Shown: positions 46,328 through 58,406, counted from the stretch's first letter. The stretch is 64,000 nt of DNA from Dipteronia dyeriana (GCA_032871835.1 CM065299.1:5055001-5119000); one strand, 5' to 3'. The notes: generated by a model not told the origin, from the sequence alone. Program-made: numbers and translations.

Positions 46328-47466
46328 CCAACATCAAATTCACACAATACTCATGCTCTGATACATTCATATCAACTATTTTGACAAACATAAGCAACTC
46401 TGATGGATAAATTAAACTAAAAAACTTATTCAAACAAGAAAAAATCATTAAATTCATGTATAAAATTAAAATTGATCACACCAACATCAAATTCAACCAA
46501 GATCCATGCTCTATTATATTGATGGAAGCTATTTTAACAAAAATTAGCAACCCTAATGCACAAAGAAAGGTAAATAAGAGATTAAAAAAAAAACTTTAGA
46601 TTTATGTTTAAACTATAAATTGATCACAACAACATCAATGTATTATAGTTTAAATAATACCATATATGATGTCTTCTAACGATTCATACGAGGTTTCCCT
46701 TAAAATTGAAATTAAACTTGCCTTTCCAGATTGATACTTTAACTTACCACCACTTTCAATCCTTTCCCCATCGTATAAAACAACGAACCGAACTTTATCC
46801 ATGATACCTTTCAAATGAATAAGAAATCCATGATTAAATTCCTAAACAAATATTCTATACTTATGGTACAGTGAATTTATAAAACATTCTAAATCCAAAC
46901 TAAGTTAAAATCTTGATGCCGTAAGAATTCCCAACACAGTTAGGAATTCCCAACATCGTAAGGAATTCCCAACATCGTTAGGAATTCCCAACATCGTTAG
47001 GAATTCCCAACATCGTTAGGAATTCCAAACAAAGTTGGGAATTTCTAACGCAGTTAGGAATGCCCAACAACGTTGGGAATTCCCAATGCAGTTAGGAATT
47101 CCTAACTCTGTTTGGAATTCCTAGAATTCCTAACTCTGTTGGGAATTCCTAGAATTCCTAACTCTGTTGGGAATTCCTAGAATTCCTAATTCTGTTGGGA
47201 ATTCCCAACGCTGTTAAGAAAAACTGGGCTAGACAATTTTTTTTTTTTTAAAAAAAAAACTACCAATTGTGTAAATTCAATCCAACAATCAAAAATTAAC
47301 CACATCAACATAAAATTCACACAAGACCCATGCTCTATTACATTCATGTCAACTATTTTCATAAAAATAAGCAACCCTAATGCACAAATTAAACAAAAAA
47401 AAAATTCAAACATTAAATAAACTATAAATTTATGTATAAAATTAAAATTGACCACACCAACATCAA
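46328..47466. other. Foreign block, right part
   Basis: AT-rich sequence with diverged copies of one motif (ACACCAACATCAAATTCA, CCATGCTCTATTA, CTATTTT, AGCAACCCTAATGCACA) at about 46328, 46475 and 47300, so it is built from an internal repeat of roughly 150 bp or more. The palindromic minisatellite at 46920-47216 lies within. No gene is recognised. Confidence 0.5.
46920..47216. repeat. GGAATTCC minisatellite with inverted halves
   Basis: The left half (46920-47033) has about six copies of a 19-20 bp unit GTTAGGAATTCCCAACATC. The right half (about 47102-47216) has the inverse orientation (AACTCTGTTGGGAATTCCT). Each unit has a GGAATTCC palindrome. The two halves can pair as a long imperfect hairpin. 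Confidence 0.85.
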
Positions 47467-49059
47467 GCAACCTCTTGTGAGAAGTAGATATCAAAGCGAA
47501 TTCTATCTTGGGCATTCGAGTATGGGTGTTTTGTAAACCGAAAGCATCCTAAGTATTGGCATACATGAATGGCATGGTATATTGATTTACAGGGTATAAT
47601 TTTAGCCTGCATGTAGTCTTTACTGGTATGTACGAGGTTACATCTCAACATTTTGGCTTTGTAGAGTTATGTTTATGAGTATCGTAGCTGTAAACCCTCA
47701 CGAGACTTCACTCGTCCTCTAAGGATCGTCCAATGGTTTAAAAGGTATGTGGCACACGCAAAGAGCCATCGTGGTCACTAGAAAGTTGCCTAGTATAGAT
47801 GTTTGCTTTTAATTTTTGTTTATGTATTTTTAGTTAGGTTTTTTTTTATTACGTGTGTTCGTTTTGGTTTTGCTCGAGGACATGAAAAATATAGGTTTGA
47901 TGGTATTTGATAGTATCTATTTCTACAATTGGTGTAACCATAATTTCCTATTGTTTTCGTTCGTTCCTTGGGAAATTTATTGATTCAATGTGTTTTGTGA
48001 GCTTTGCATAGGTAATCATCCAAAAATAAGGTGCTCGAACTTAACTGAAGAGATTTGGAGGTTAAGATAGTTGTAAGGGTAACGGTTTGTGCAAAATACA
48101 AAACTTTTAAGGGTCAATCTTTCTCCTTTGATCAACCTGGAATTCGTGCTACGTATATTCGGAAAGCCCCTGATGTGTACTTTCTAGAGGTTTTTTTAGA
48201 TTGCAATTCTGAGTTTTTTAGAGGGAGTTATGTACGTTTTCGAATTAATTAGTTTTTCTTTAATGTTATGACTTGTTTTTTTAACTTACCGTATAATGAT
48301 TCTTATACCATGCTAGCACATCGTGTGGGAAGCAAACTGATATATTTAATTATATATGTTTGGATTGGTTTCAAGGTTTAGAAAAGCTAGACTAAGACTA
48401 AGACCTAAAACGAAATCGAAACCGGAACTAGACCCGCACCAGACCCTTTAAAATAATAGCATGTGCGGGTATAGTTCCAACCTATAGGAACCTGTCCTTT
48501 TTGCCAATCCGCATTGGTTTTCTAGGTAAAAAGCTAATATAATGGTTGCATTTAAAAGATATAATTAGAATTTTGAAGGCTGTAGAAAGTAAATTTTGAT
48601 TTTTAAAATTTTAAAGATGGGTTGATTGAGTAAACGGTGCACTGGGAAATATTATGGACGGCAATAGAACCATCCAAGACAAAAGGAGAGTTGTTGAGAA
48701 GATTTTTATGGAGTTGTAAATTATTATGGAGTATTTTTTTTCCTTTAGTATTATTTTAAAAATATTCATTGATTACCAAATATAAATAAATTAAGAGTGA
48801 AAGTCAACGCAATAATTAATATTTTTAATATGTTACCGTTAATAATTTTTAAATTATCTTTCTATTTTTAACCTTTATTTTAAATGTACAATATGTATTC
48901 GATACACTACGATTATTTTCAATTTTATTTATTTTATAAATATATTTTTCGAAACAATTTAATATTACCATGTTTTTCTAAATTTGTTCTAAAATATATT
49001 TATTTATCATGACCGTTTATAAAAATATTTAAAAGCTTTTATTACATATGGATTCTTTT

Positions 49060-49136
49060 TTCGGTCAAAAGAATTTTACATCACCAAAAAAATATATTCT
49101 TTTTTAGAAAATAATTGACTCCCACCCTATAAATAG
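49060..49136 (+). promoter_or_regulatory. Core promoter, peptide gene copy 5
   Basis: CTATAAATAG (49127-49136) lies 65 bp before the ATG. TTGACT (49115-49120) directly upstream and GGTCAA (49063-49068, TTGACC on the other strand) both fit the W-box core bound by WRKY factors. The block is conserved in all copies. The transcription start is probably near TTCATTTCTTACACTC (49149-49164), giving a leader of about 35-40 nt. Confidence 0.6.
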
Positions 49137-49191
49137 ACATGAAATCTTCATTTCTTACACTCAATCTAAAAGTTATTAGCAGGATAAGAAA

Positions 49192-50028
49192 ATGGTGAAA
49201 ATGAAGTACTTGATTGCTTTCTTCATCGCAGTGTTGGCCACTGTTGCCAGTTTGGACAAAGTGCAAGCCAGAACCGAACTCTCGATGGCAAATCCTACGA
49301 GGAGGGTCCCACATGGGCCAAACCCATCAACTAGCCCGGAATCTCCGCCTGCTGCACTGGTGGAAAAGCCTACGAGGAAGGTTCCACGTGGGCCAAACCC
49401 AGCAACTAGCCCGGAATCTCCGCCTTCTACATTAGTGGTAAAGCCTACGAGGAAGGTTCCACGTGGGCCAAACCCAGCAACCAGTCCAGAATCTCCGCCT
49501 GCTGCACTTTTGGCAAAGCCTACGAGGAAGGTTCCACGTGGGCCAAACCCAGCAACTAGCCCGGGATCTCCGCCTGCTGCACTGGTGGAAAAGCCTACGA
49601 GGAAGGTTCCCCGTGGGCCAAACCCAGCAACTAGCCCGGGATCTCCGCCTGCTGCACTGGTGGAAAAGCCTACGAGGAAGGTTCCACGTGGGCCAAACCC
49701 AGCAACCAGTCCAGAATCTCCGCCTGCTGCACTTTTGGCAAAGCCTACGAGGAAGGTTCCACGTGGGCCAAACCCAGCAACTAGCCCGGAATCTCCGCCT
49801 GCTGCACTGGTGGAAAAGCCTACGAGGAAGGTTCCCCGTGGGCCAAACCCAGCAACTAGCCCGGGATCTCCGCCTGCTGCACTGGTGGAAAAGCCTACGA
49901 GGAAGGTTCCCCGTGGGCCAAACCCAGCAACTAGCCCGGGATCTCCTCCTGCTGCACTGAAACCTACGAGGAAGGTTCCACGTGGGCCAAACCCAGCAAC
50001 TAGCCCGGAATCTCCTCCCTCTGTCTAA
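49192..50028 (+). CDS. Multi-repeat CLE-like secreted peptide precursor, copy 5 (intact, 278 aa)
   Basis: Intronless. Residues 1-26 form a signal peptide (MVKMKYLIAFFIAVLATVAS core, cleavage likely after KVQA), so the product should enter the secretory pathway. A 10-residue linker is followed by ten repeats, eight of 25 residues, one of 23 and a final 19. Each has the core RKVPRGPNPATS (first copy RRVPHGPNPSTS) and a spacer P-E/G-S-P-P-A-A-L-V-E-K-P-T. Positions 1-9 of the core match the CLE hormone consensus R-x-V-P-x-G-P-N/D-P, close to Arabidopsis CLE26 as I recall it; positions 10-12 do not (A-T-S for the usual I/L-H-N). Basic residues before each core could serve as cleavage sites. The second in-frame ATG at codon 4 could also start. 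A proline-rich cell-wall protein is the main alternative. The coding part is much richer in GC than its flanks. Confidence 0.7.
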   Translation: MVKMKYLIAFFIAVLATVASLDKVQARTELSMANPTRRVPHGPNPSTSPESPPAALVEKPTRKVPRGPNPATSPESPPSTLVVKPTRKVPRGPNPATSPESPPAALLAKPTRKVPRGPNPATSPGSPPAALVEKPTRKVPRGPNPATSPGSPPAALVEKPTRKVPRGPNPATSPESPPAALLAKPTRKVPRGPNPATSPESPPAALVEKPTRKVPRGPNPATSPGSPPAALVEKPTRKVPRGPNPATSPGSPPAALKPTRKVPRGPNPATSPESPPSV

Positions 50029-51252
50029 TGTAGACAAATCCCAGTCTCGTCCATGACGAGTTATGATCATGGGTTGAAAGATATGTGATATTTTGGGTTA
50101 CTTCAGCTCTGTTTTACATTATGTAACTAATGTTAGTTACTTTGCTTTCTATCATTTCGAATAAACATCCGATTAATTTGGATCTCGTCCTAGATTTTTT
50201 TTTTTAATTTTTAATCATTTAGTTTTTCCGTTAATTTAACATTATCTAAAATGAATCTAGCCAAAATATCCAATTTCTAGTGACAACAGTTTGTAATCTT
50301 TAAATAGAAAGGAAAAGAGAGAATAATATTAAATATATATATTTAAAAACATTTTTCACCGTATGCTCGAAAACTCATTTGACTAATATTTTTAGATAAT
50401 ATGATATATATATATATAATTCTCAAATGTGGTTAATGTTTTTATAAATCATATATTATATATCATATATCATCATATAATAGTGATAGATTTTTTCACT
50501 ACTTTTGATGTGTTTGTGACACATCACAATCATAAATTTAATTATTTTTAACCTTTTTTTTTAATTTATCATATATGTAATCAAGAGGAAATCACGTAAT
50601 TAATGGAATAAATTCTCTTAACCAATCTCCGATTTGTAATTATTAAGTATTTTTTTTTTAAAGTATTACATTATTTGGTTAGTTTAAAGGACACGCCATA
50701 ATTCTTTTTTCCTAACAAGCCATAGAATCGTATTATTTTTTTTAAGTATTGTTTATTGGTTATAATATTTCAAACAAAATATTGTTAATTAGTATTAGTT
50801 ATCTATATAATATACAATTAATTGTAATATTTTTTAATAATACAATATATTTTCCGAAATCAAAAATCAATATCACATAATTAATGGGATAGTGAATAAA
50901 TTCTCATAACCAATCTTATACTTGATTTTTAATTATTAAGTTATTAGTTTATAAATTAAATTTCCATTTCTATTATTTATATTTCCAAGTTTATCGGATT
51001 TTGACTTAATTAATATCAATAATTGATTCAAATAGGAGGAATATGAAGAATTATCGGATTAGTATGAGAAAACCGAAATTATGCATTCAATGTTAATAAT
51101 TTTATTAAATTATTTTCCAATTATATAATTTATATTTCCAAGTTCAATTGATTTGACTCTGAAATATAATAATTGACCGGTATAAGAATAATACAAATAA
51201 TTAATGGATTAACACAAGAAAACCACGGTCATACATTTATTGTAAGAATGTA
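50029..51252. other. 3' UTR and AT-rich flank of copy 5
   Basis: 3' UTR followed by AT-rich sequence up to AAGAATGTACCA, where the LINE relic starts. The TA microsatellites are much shorter here than in units 1-3. No gene. Confidence 0.7.
50160..50165 (+). terminator. Poly(A) signal, peptide gene copy 5
   Basis: AATAAA 132 bp after the stop, in TTTCGAATAAACATCC, kept in the other copies. Confidence 0.6.
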
Positions 51253-52892
51253 CCACGGAGAGAAAAGGCGGAGGGTGCAACATGGTTTCGATCCGGAATT
51301 TCAATTCTTTCAATTTACGTGCCAAGGTGATTGACATTCCGCTTCGGGGAATTCCTTTTACGTGGTCCAATCATAGAGTGTAGGAGTCGTGGGCTCGGAT
51401 TGATCGGTTCTTAATTTCTCCTTTGATGTTGTCATGGTTTCCCAATCTCTCTTAAAGGGGGCTACCAGGATCGATTTCAGATCATAATGTTATCATGATC
51501 TGTGAAACGCACGTCGATTGGGGTTCTTGGCCTTTTAGATTTTACAATGGCTGGTTGGATGACAGAAGATTAGCAAAAGAAGCAATTAAAGGCGAGACTG
51601 ATTGCAAAGTGGAGGACTCTTATGGATTTATTCTTTTCTCCTGAGTGAAAGCTGTTAAGATTTACACTAAACAGTGGTTGCGGGCAAACAATAAGGGTCC
51701 TAGTCATATCAAGGGCATTTAGGATCGACTTGGGGAAATTGAGTGGAGAGCCAATAATGAGGGATGGACGAATGATATTAGAAAGGAAAGGCTTAAGTGT
51801 TTAGAGGATTATTGGCAGGTTCTTAGACGGGAAGAACAAATGTGGAGGTAAAAATTGAGAGTGAAATGGTTGAAAGAGGGGGATAAGAACTCCAAATTCT
51901 TCCACTTAATGGCTAGTGGACGGAAGAGAGGAAATTACATCGGGGATATGGATTTTGATGGTGTGAAGTGCACAAAACGCACTGATGTTCGCAAACTTGT
52001 TTTACAACACTTCTAGGATCTTTTCAAGAAAGTGGAATGGCAAAAGCCTAGACTTGGAGGACTGGATTTAAATTTGTTGTCGATAGAAGAATGGGAGGGT
52101 CTTGAAACTGAATTTAGTATAGAAGAAGTGTGGAGCACGGAGTGTAGTTGTGATGGCAACAAAGCCCGGGTCTGGATGGATTGACTCTAGGTTTTATTCA
52201 AGTTAATTGTGAGGCGATTCGTGACGGTTTTATTAGGTTCTTATATGAATTCAACAAGAACAGCACTATAGTTAAAAAGATAAATAAAACTTTCATTTCT
52301 CTAGTGCCAAAATGTAGGAAACCGGAATTGATGAAGGATTTTGGGTCGAATAGTTTGGCGGGGTGCATGTACAAAGTGTTGGCAAAGGTTCTAGCCAACC
52401 AAGTTAAGAGAGTTATGAACATTATTATTGGTGATTATCAAATGGCTTTTGTCAAGGATCGCCAAATCCTTGATAGTCTATTGATTGAAGAAGAAATTGT
52501 CCATAAGTGAAAAAGAGTCCAGATGAAGGGGAATCCTACTGAAGCTATATTTCGAAATAGCATACAATATTGTAGACCATGATGACGGGTATGGGTTTTG
52601 GGGATATGTGGAAAAGATGGATGAGGGATGTTATCTAAACATCGGCTTTATCGGTCTTGATAAATTGGAGTCCTACGTCGGAATTCAAAATAAAAAGAGG
52701 TCTTCGTTAAGGGGATCCGCTCCCCCCTTCCCTTTTCAATATGTATGTAGAAGGTTTGAGCTTATTATTGGTGAAAGCTCACGATTTGGATATGATCAAA
52801 GGAGTTTCATTCGGTGATAACATTATAACATGGCATTTCAATTCCTTTATGAGATCTATTTTTATAAAATGTGCTTTGTTAAAAAATATTTA
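51253..52892 (+). pseudogene. LINE endonuclease/RT relic, unit 5
   Basis: Endonuclease C-terminus (51300-51560), linker with VKWLKEGDKNSKFFHLM (51861-51911) and the RT start. An open block at 52181-52510 reads FISLVPKCRKPELMKDF, AGCMYKVLAKVLANQVKR and GDYQMAFVKDRQILDSLLI, typical of plant L1 RT. After it, about 30 bp are missing at GTAGACCATGATGACGG compared with unit 4. The RT catalytic block is absent, so the relic is inert and travels as part of the tandem unit. Confidence 0.85.
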
Positions 52893-54572
52893 TATGCGAT
52901 ATGTATTTGTTTCCAATCCATAAACTCATTCGCATGTGTTTGATTAAGAGTACGAATAAGTTCTGAGTGAATATTCGAGCAACCTCTTGTGAGAAGTAGA
53001 TATCAAAGCGAATTCTATCTTGGGCATTCGAGTATGAGTGTTTTGTAAACCGAAAGCATCCTAAGTATTGGCATACATGAATGGCGTGGTATGTTGATTT
53101 ACAGGGCATAATTTTAGCCTGCATGTAGTCTTTGCTGGTATGTACGAGGTTACATCTCAACATTTTGGCTTTGTAGAGTTATGTTTATGAGTATCGTAGC
53201 TGTAAACCCTCACGAGACTTCACTCGTCCTCTAAGGATCGTCCAATGGTTTAAAAGGTATGTGGCACACGCAAAGAGCCATCGTGGTCACTAGAAAGTTG
53301 CCTAGTATAGATGTTTGCTTTTAATTTTTGTTTATGTATTTTTAGTTAGGTTTTTTTTTTATTACGTGTGTTCGTTTTGGTTTTGCTCGAGGACAAGAAA
53401 AATATAGGTTTGATGGTATTTGATAGTATCTATTTCTACAATTGGTGTAACCCTAATTTCCTATTGTTTTCGTTCGTTCCTTGGGAAATTTAGTGATTCA
53501 ATGTGTTTTGTGAGCTTTGCATAGGTAATCATCCAAAAATAAGGTGCTCGAACTTAACTGAAGAGATTTGGAGGTTAAGATAGTTGTAAGGGTAACGGTT
53601 TGTGCAAAATACCAAACTTTTAAGGGTCAATCTTTCTCCTTTGATCAACCTGGAATTCGTGCTACGTATATTCGGAAAGCCCCTGATGTGTAGTTTCTAG
53701 CGGTTTTTTTAGATTGCAATTCTGAGTTTTTTAGAGGGAGTTATGTACGTTTTCGAATTAATTAGTTTTTCTTTAATGTTATGACTTGTTTTTTTAACTT
53801 ACCGGATAATGATTCTTATACCATGCTAGCACATCGTGTGGGAAGCAAACTGATATATTTAATTATATATGTTTGGATTGGTTTCAAGGTTTAGAAAAGC
53901 TAGACTAAGACTAAGACCTAAAACGAAATCGAAACCGGAACTAGACCCGCACCAGACCCTTTAAAATAATAGCATGTGCGGGTATAGTTCCAACCTATAG
54001 GAACCTGTCCTTTTTGCCAATCCGCATTGGTTTTCTAGGTAAAAAGCTAATATAATGGTTGCATTTAAAAGATATAATTAGAATTTTGAAGGCTGTAGAA
54101 AGTAAATTTTGATTTTTAAAATTTTAAAGATGGGTTGATTGAGTAAACGGTGCACTGGGAAATATTATGGACGGCAATAGAACCATCCAAGACAAAAGGA
54201 GAGTTGTTGAGAAGATTTTTATGGAGTTGTAAATTATTATGGAGTATTTTTTTTCCTTTAGTATTATTTTAAAAATATTCATTGATTACCAAATATAAAT
54301 AAATTAAGAGTGAAAGTCAACGCAATAATTAATATTTTTAATATGTTACCGTTAATAATTTTTAAATTATCTTTCTATTTTTAACCTTTATTTTAAATGT
54401 ACAATATGTATTCGATACACTACGATTATTTTCAATTTTATTTATTTTATAAATATATTTTTCGAAACAATTTAATATTACCATGTTTTTCTAAATTTGT
54501 TCTAAAATATATTTATTTATCATGACCGTTTATAAAAATATTTAAAAGCTTTTATTACATATGGATTCTTTT

Positions 54573-54649
54573 TTCGGTCAAAAGAATTTTACATCACCAA
54601 AAAAATATATTCTTTTTTAGAAAATAATTGACTCCCACCCTATAAATAG
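54573..54649 (+). promoter_or_regulatory. Core promoter, peptide gene copy 6
   Basis: Same block as copy 5 with CTATAAATAG at 54640-54649, 65 bp before the ATG, and the same two W-box-like cores. Confidence 0.6.
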
Positions 54650-54704
54650 ACATGAAATCTTCATTTCTTACACTCAATCTAAAAGTTATTAGCAGGATAA
54701 GAAA

Positions 54705-55541
54705 ATGGTGAAAATGAAGTACTTGATTGCTTTCTTCATCGCAGTGTTGGCCACTGTTGCCAGTTTGGACAAAGTGCAAGCCAGAACCGAACTCTCGATG
54801 GCAAATCCTACGAGGAGGGTCCCACATGGGCCAAACCCATCAACTAGCCCGGAATCTCCGCCTGCTGCACTGGTGGAAAAGCCTACGAGGAAGGTTCCAC
54901 GTGGGCCAAACCCAGCAACTAGCCCGGAATCTCCGCCTTCTACATTAGTGGTAAAGCCTACGAGGAAGGTTCCACGTGGGCCAAACCCAGCAACCAGTCC
55001 AGAATCTCCGCCTGCTGCACTTTTGGCAAAGCCTACGAGGAAGGTTCCACGTGGGCCAAACCCAGCAACTAGCCCGGGATCTCCGCCTGCTGCACTGGTG
55101 GAAAAGCCTACGAGGAAGGTTCCCCGTGGGCCAAACCCAGCAACTAGCCCGGGATCTCCGCCTGCTGCACTGGTGGAAAAGCCTACGAGGAAGGTTCCAC
55201 GTGGGCCAAACCCAGCAACCAGTCCAGAATCTCCGCCTACTGCACTTTTGGCAAAGCCTACGAGGAAGGTTCCACGTGGGCCAAACCCAGCAACTAGCCC
55301 GGAATCTCCGCCTGCTGCACTGGTGGAAAAGCCTACGAGGAAGGTTCCCCGTGGGCCAAACCCAGCAACTAGCCCGGGATCTCCGCCTGCTGCACTGGTG
55401 GAAAAGCCTACGAGGAAGGTTCCCCGTGGGCCAAACCCAGCAACTAGCCCGGGATCTCCTCCTGCTGCACTGAAACCTACGAGGAAGGTTCCACGTGGGC
55501 CAAACCCAGCAACTAGCCCGGAATCTCCTCCCTCTGTCTAA
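54705..55541 (+). CDS. Multi-repeat CLE-like secreted peptide precursor, copy 6 (intact, 278 aa)
   Basis: Same architecture as copy 5: signal peptide, linker and ten repeats. The only protein difference is a threonine for alanine in the spacer of repeat 6 (PPTALLA against PPAALLA), from a single G-to-A change near 55239. All ten cores are identical to copy 5, so the two genes would release the same peptides. The shared promoter suggests the same expression, and the extra copies would raise dosage. Confidence 0.7.
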   Translation: MVKMKYLIAFFIAVLATVASLDKVQARTELSMANPTRRVPHGPNPSTSPESPPAALVEKPTRKVPRGPNPATSPESPPSTLVVKPTRKVPRGPNPATSPESPPAALLAKPTRKVPRGPNPATSPGSPPAALVEKPTRKVPRGPNPATSPGSPPAALVEKPTRKVPRGPNPATSPESPPTALLAKPTRKVPRGPNPATSPESPPAALVEKPTRKVPRGPNPATSPGSPPAALVEKPTRKVPRGPNPATSPGSPPAALKPTRKVPRGPNPATSPESPPSV

Positions 55542-56765
55542 TGTAGACAAATCCCAGTCTCGTCCATGACGAGTTATGATCATGGGTTGAAAGATATGTG
55601 ATATTTTGGGTTACTTCAGCTCTGTTTTACATTATGTAACTAATGTTAGTTACTTTGCTTTCTATCATTTCGAATAAACATCCGATTAATTTGGATCTCG
55701 TCCTAGATTTTTTTTTTTAATTTTTAATCATTTAGTTTTTCCGTTAATTTAACATTATCTAAAATGAATCTAGCCAAAATATCCAATTTCTAGTGACAAC
55801 AGTTTGTAATCTTTAAATAGAAAGGAAAAGAGAGAATAATATTAAATATATATATTTAAAAACATTTTTCACCGTATGCTCGAAAACTCATTTGACTAAT
55901 ATTTTTAGATAATATGATATATATATATATAATTCTCAAATGTGGTTAATGTTTTTATAAATCATATATTATATATCATATATCATCATATAATAGTGAT
56001 AGATTTTTTCACTACTTTTGATGTGTTTGTGACACATCACAATCATAAATTTAATTATTTTTAACCTTTTTTTTTAATTTATCATATATGTAATCAAGAG
56101 GAAATCACGTAATTAATGGAATAAATTCTCTTAACCAATCTCCGATTTGTAATTATTAAGTATTTTTTTTTTAAAGTATTACATTATTTGGTTAGTTTAA
56201 AGGACACGCCATAATTCTTTTTTCCTAACAAGCCATAGAATCGTATTATTTTTTTTAAGTATTGTTTATTGGTTATAATATTTCAAACAAAATATTGTTA
56301 ATTAGTATTAGTTATCTATATAATATACAATTAATTGTAATATTTTTTAATAATACAATATATTTTCCGAAATCAAAAATCAATATCACATAATTAATGG
56401 GATAGTGAATAAATTCTCATAACCAATCTTATACTTGATTTTTAATTATTAAGTTATTAGTTTATAAATTAAATTTCCATTTCTATTATTTATATTTCCA
56501 AGTTTATCGGATTTTGACTTAATTAATATCAATAATTGATTCAAATAGGAGGAATATGAAGAATTATCGGATTAGTATGAGAAAACCGAAATTATGCATT
56601 CAATGTTAATAATTTTATTAAATTATTTTCCAATTATATAATTTATATTTCCAAGTTCAATTGATTTGACTCTGAAATATAATAATTGACCGGTATAAGA
56701 ATAATACAAATAATTAATGGATTAACACAAGAAAACCACGGTCATACATTTATTGTAAGAATGTA
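55542..56765. other. 3' UTR and AT-rich flank of copy 6
   Basis: Counterpart of 50029-51252, nearly identical; no gene. Confidence 0.7.
55673..55678 (+). terminator. Poly(A) signal, peptide gene copy 6
   Basis: AATAAA 132 bp after the stop, as in copy 5. Confidence 0.6.
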
Positions 56766-58406
56766 CCACGGAGAGAAAAGGCGGAGGGTGCAACATGGTT
56801 TCGATCCGGAATTTCAATTCTTTCAATTTACGTGCCAAGGTGATTGACATTCCGCTTCGGGGAATTCCTTTTACGTGGTCCAATCATAGAGTGTAGGAGT
56901 CGTGGGCTCGGATTGATCGGTTCTTAATTTCTCCTTTGATGTTGTCATGGTTTCCCAATCTCTCTTAAAGGGGGCTACCAGGATCGATTTCAGATCATAA
57001 TGTTATCATGATCTGTGAAACGCACGTCGATTGGGGTTCTTGGCCTTTTAGATTTTACAATGGCTGGTTGGATGACAGAAGATTAGCAAAAGAAGCAATT
57101 AAAGGCGAGACTGATTGCAAAGTGGAGGACTCTTATGGATTTATTCTTTTCTCCTGAGTGAAAGCTGTTAAGATTTACACTAAACAGTGGTTGCGGGCAA
57201 ACAATAAGGGTCCTAGTCATATCAAGGGCATTTAGGATCGACTTGGGGAAATTGAGTGGAGAGCCAATAATGAGGGATGGACGAATGATATTAGAAAGGA
57301 AAGGCTTAAGTGTTTAGAGGATTATTGGCAGGTTCTTAGACGGGAAGAACAAATGTGGAGGTAAAAATTGAGAGTGAAATGGTTGAAAGAGGGGGATAAG
57401 AACTCCAAATTCTTCCACTTAATGGCTAGTGGACGGAAGAGAGGAAATTACATCGGGGATATGGATTTTGATGGTGTGAAGTGCACAAAACGCACTGATG
57501 TTCGCAAACTTGTTTTACAACACTTCTAGGATCTTTTCAAGAAAGTGGAATGGCAAAAGCCTAGACTTGGAGGACTGGATTTAAATTTGTTGTCGATAGA
57601 AGAATGGGAGGGTCTTGAAACTGAATTTAGTATAGAAGAAGTGTGGAGCACGGAGTGTAGTTGTGATGGCAACAAAGCCCGGGTCTGGATGGATTGACTC
57701 TAGGTTTTATTCAAGTTAATTGTGAGGCGATTCGTGACGGTTTTATTAGGTTCTTATATGAATTCAACAAGAACAGCACTATAGTTAAAAAGATAAATAA
57801 AACTTTCATTTCTCTAGTGCCAAAATGTAGGAAACCGGAATTGATGAAGGATTTTGGGTCGAATAGTTTGGCGGGGTGCATGTACAAAGTGTTGGCAAAG
57901 GTTCTAGCCAACCAAGTTAAGAGAGTTATGAACATTATTATTGGTGATTATCAAATGGCTTTTGTCAAGGATCGCCAAATCCTTGATAGTCTATTGATTG
58001 AAGAAGAAATTGTCCATAAGTGAAAAAGAGTCCAGATGAAGGGGAATCCTACTGAAGCTAGATTTCGAAATAGCATACAATATTGTAGACCATGATGACG
58101 GGTATGGGTTTTGGGGATATGTGGAAAAGATGGATGAGGGATGTTATCTAAACATCGGCTTTATCGGTCTTGATAAATTGGAGTCCTACGTCGGAATTCA
58201 AAATAAAAAGAGGTCTTCGTTAAGGGGATCCGCTCCCCCCTTCCCTTTTCAATATGTCTGTAGAAGGTTTGAGCTTATTATTGGTGAAAGCTCACGATTT
58301 GGATATGATCAAAGGAGTTTCATTCGGTGATAACATTATAACATGGCATTTCAATTCCTTTATGAGATCTATTTTTATAAAATGTGCTTTGTTAAAAAAT
58401 ATTTAT
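56766..58406 (+). pseudogene. LINE endonuclease/RT relic, unit 6
   Basis: Copy of the unit 5 relic with the same stops and the same open RT block (57694-58023). It differs at single bases, for example AATATGTCTGTAG at 58251 where units 5 and 7 have AATATGTATGTAG. Confidence 0.85.

Larger units (their letters stand above)
47467..52978 (+). repeat. Tandem 5.5-kb unit 5 (intact gene)
   Basis: Unit from GCAACCTCTTGTGAG at 47467 to the same motif at 52979, 5512 bp. Order: Athila-like 3' end and LTR-like sequence, promoter, peptide gene, AT-rich flank, LINE relic and the start of the next upstream segment. It is nearly identical to units 6 and 7 in coding and non-coding parts. Confidence 0.9.

Noticed and set aside
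49300..50028. The 75-bp tandem repeats as a CRISPR-like or plain satellite array
   Set aside because: Units are directly adjacent, in frame and follow a signal peptide and TATA box; there are no unique spacers.
49432..50070. A 212-residue minus-strand open frame across the peptide repeats, and a 165-residue plus-strand frame shifted by one base (also at 54945 and 60457)
   Set aside because: The 75-bp period is a multiple of three, so any stop-free frame stays open across all repeats. These lack a signal peptide and do not have the conserved start; they are shadows of the real gene.
52879..53163. A 94-residue minus-strand frame, also at 58392-58676
   Set aside because: It lies in Athila-like non-coding sequence of the repeat unit and is preserved only because the units are recent copies.
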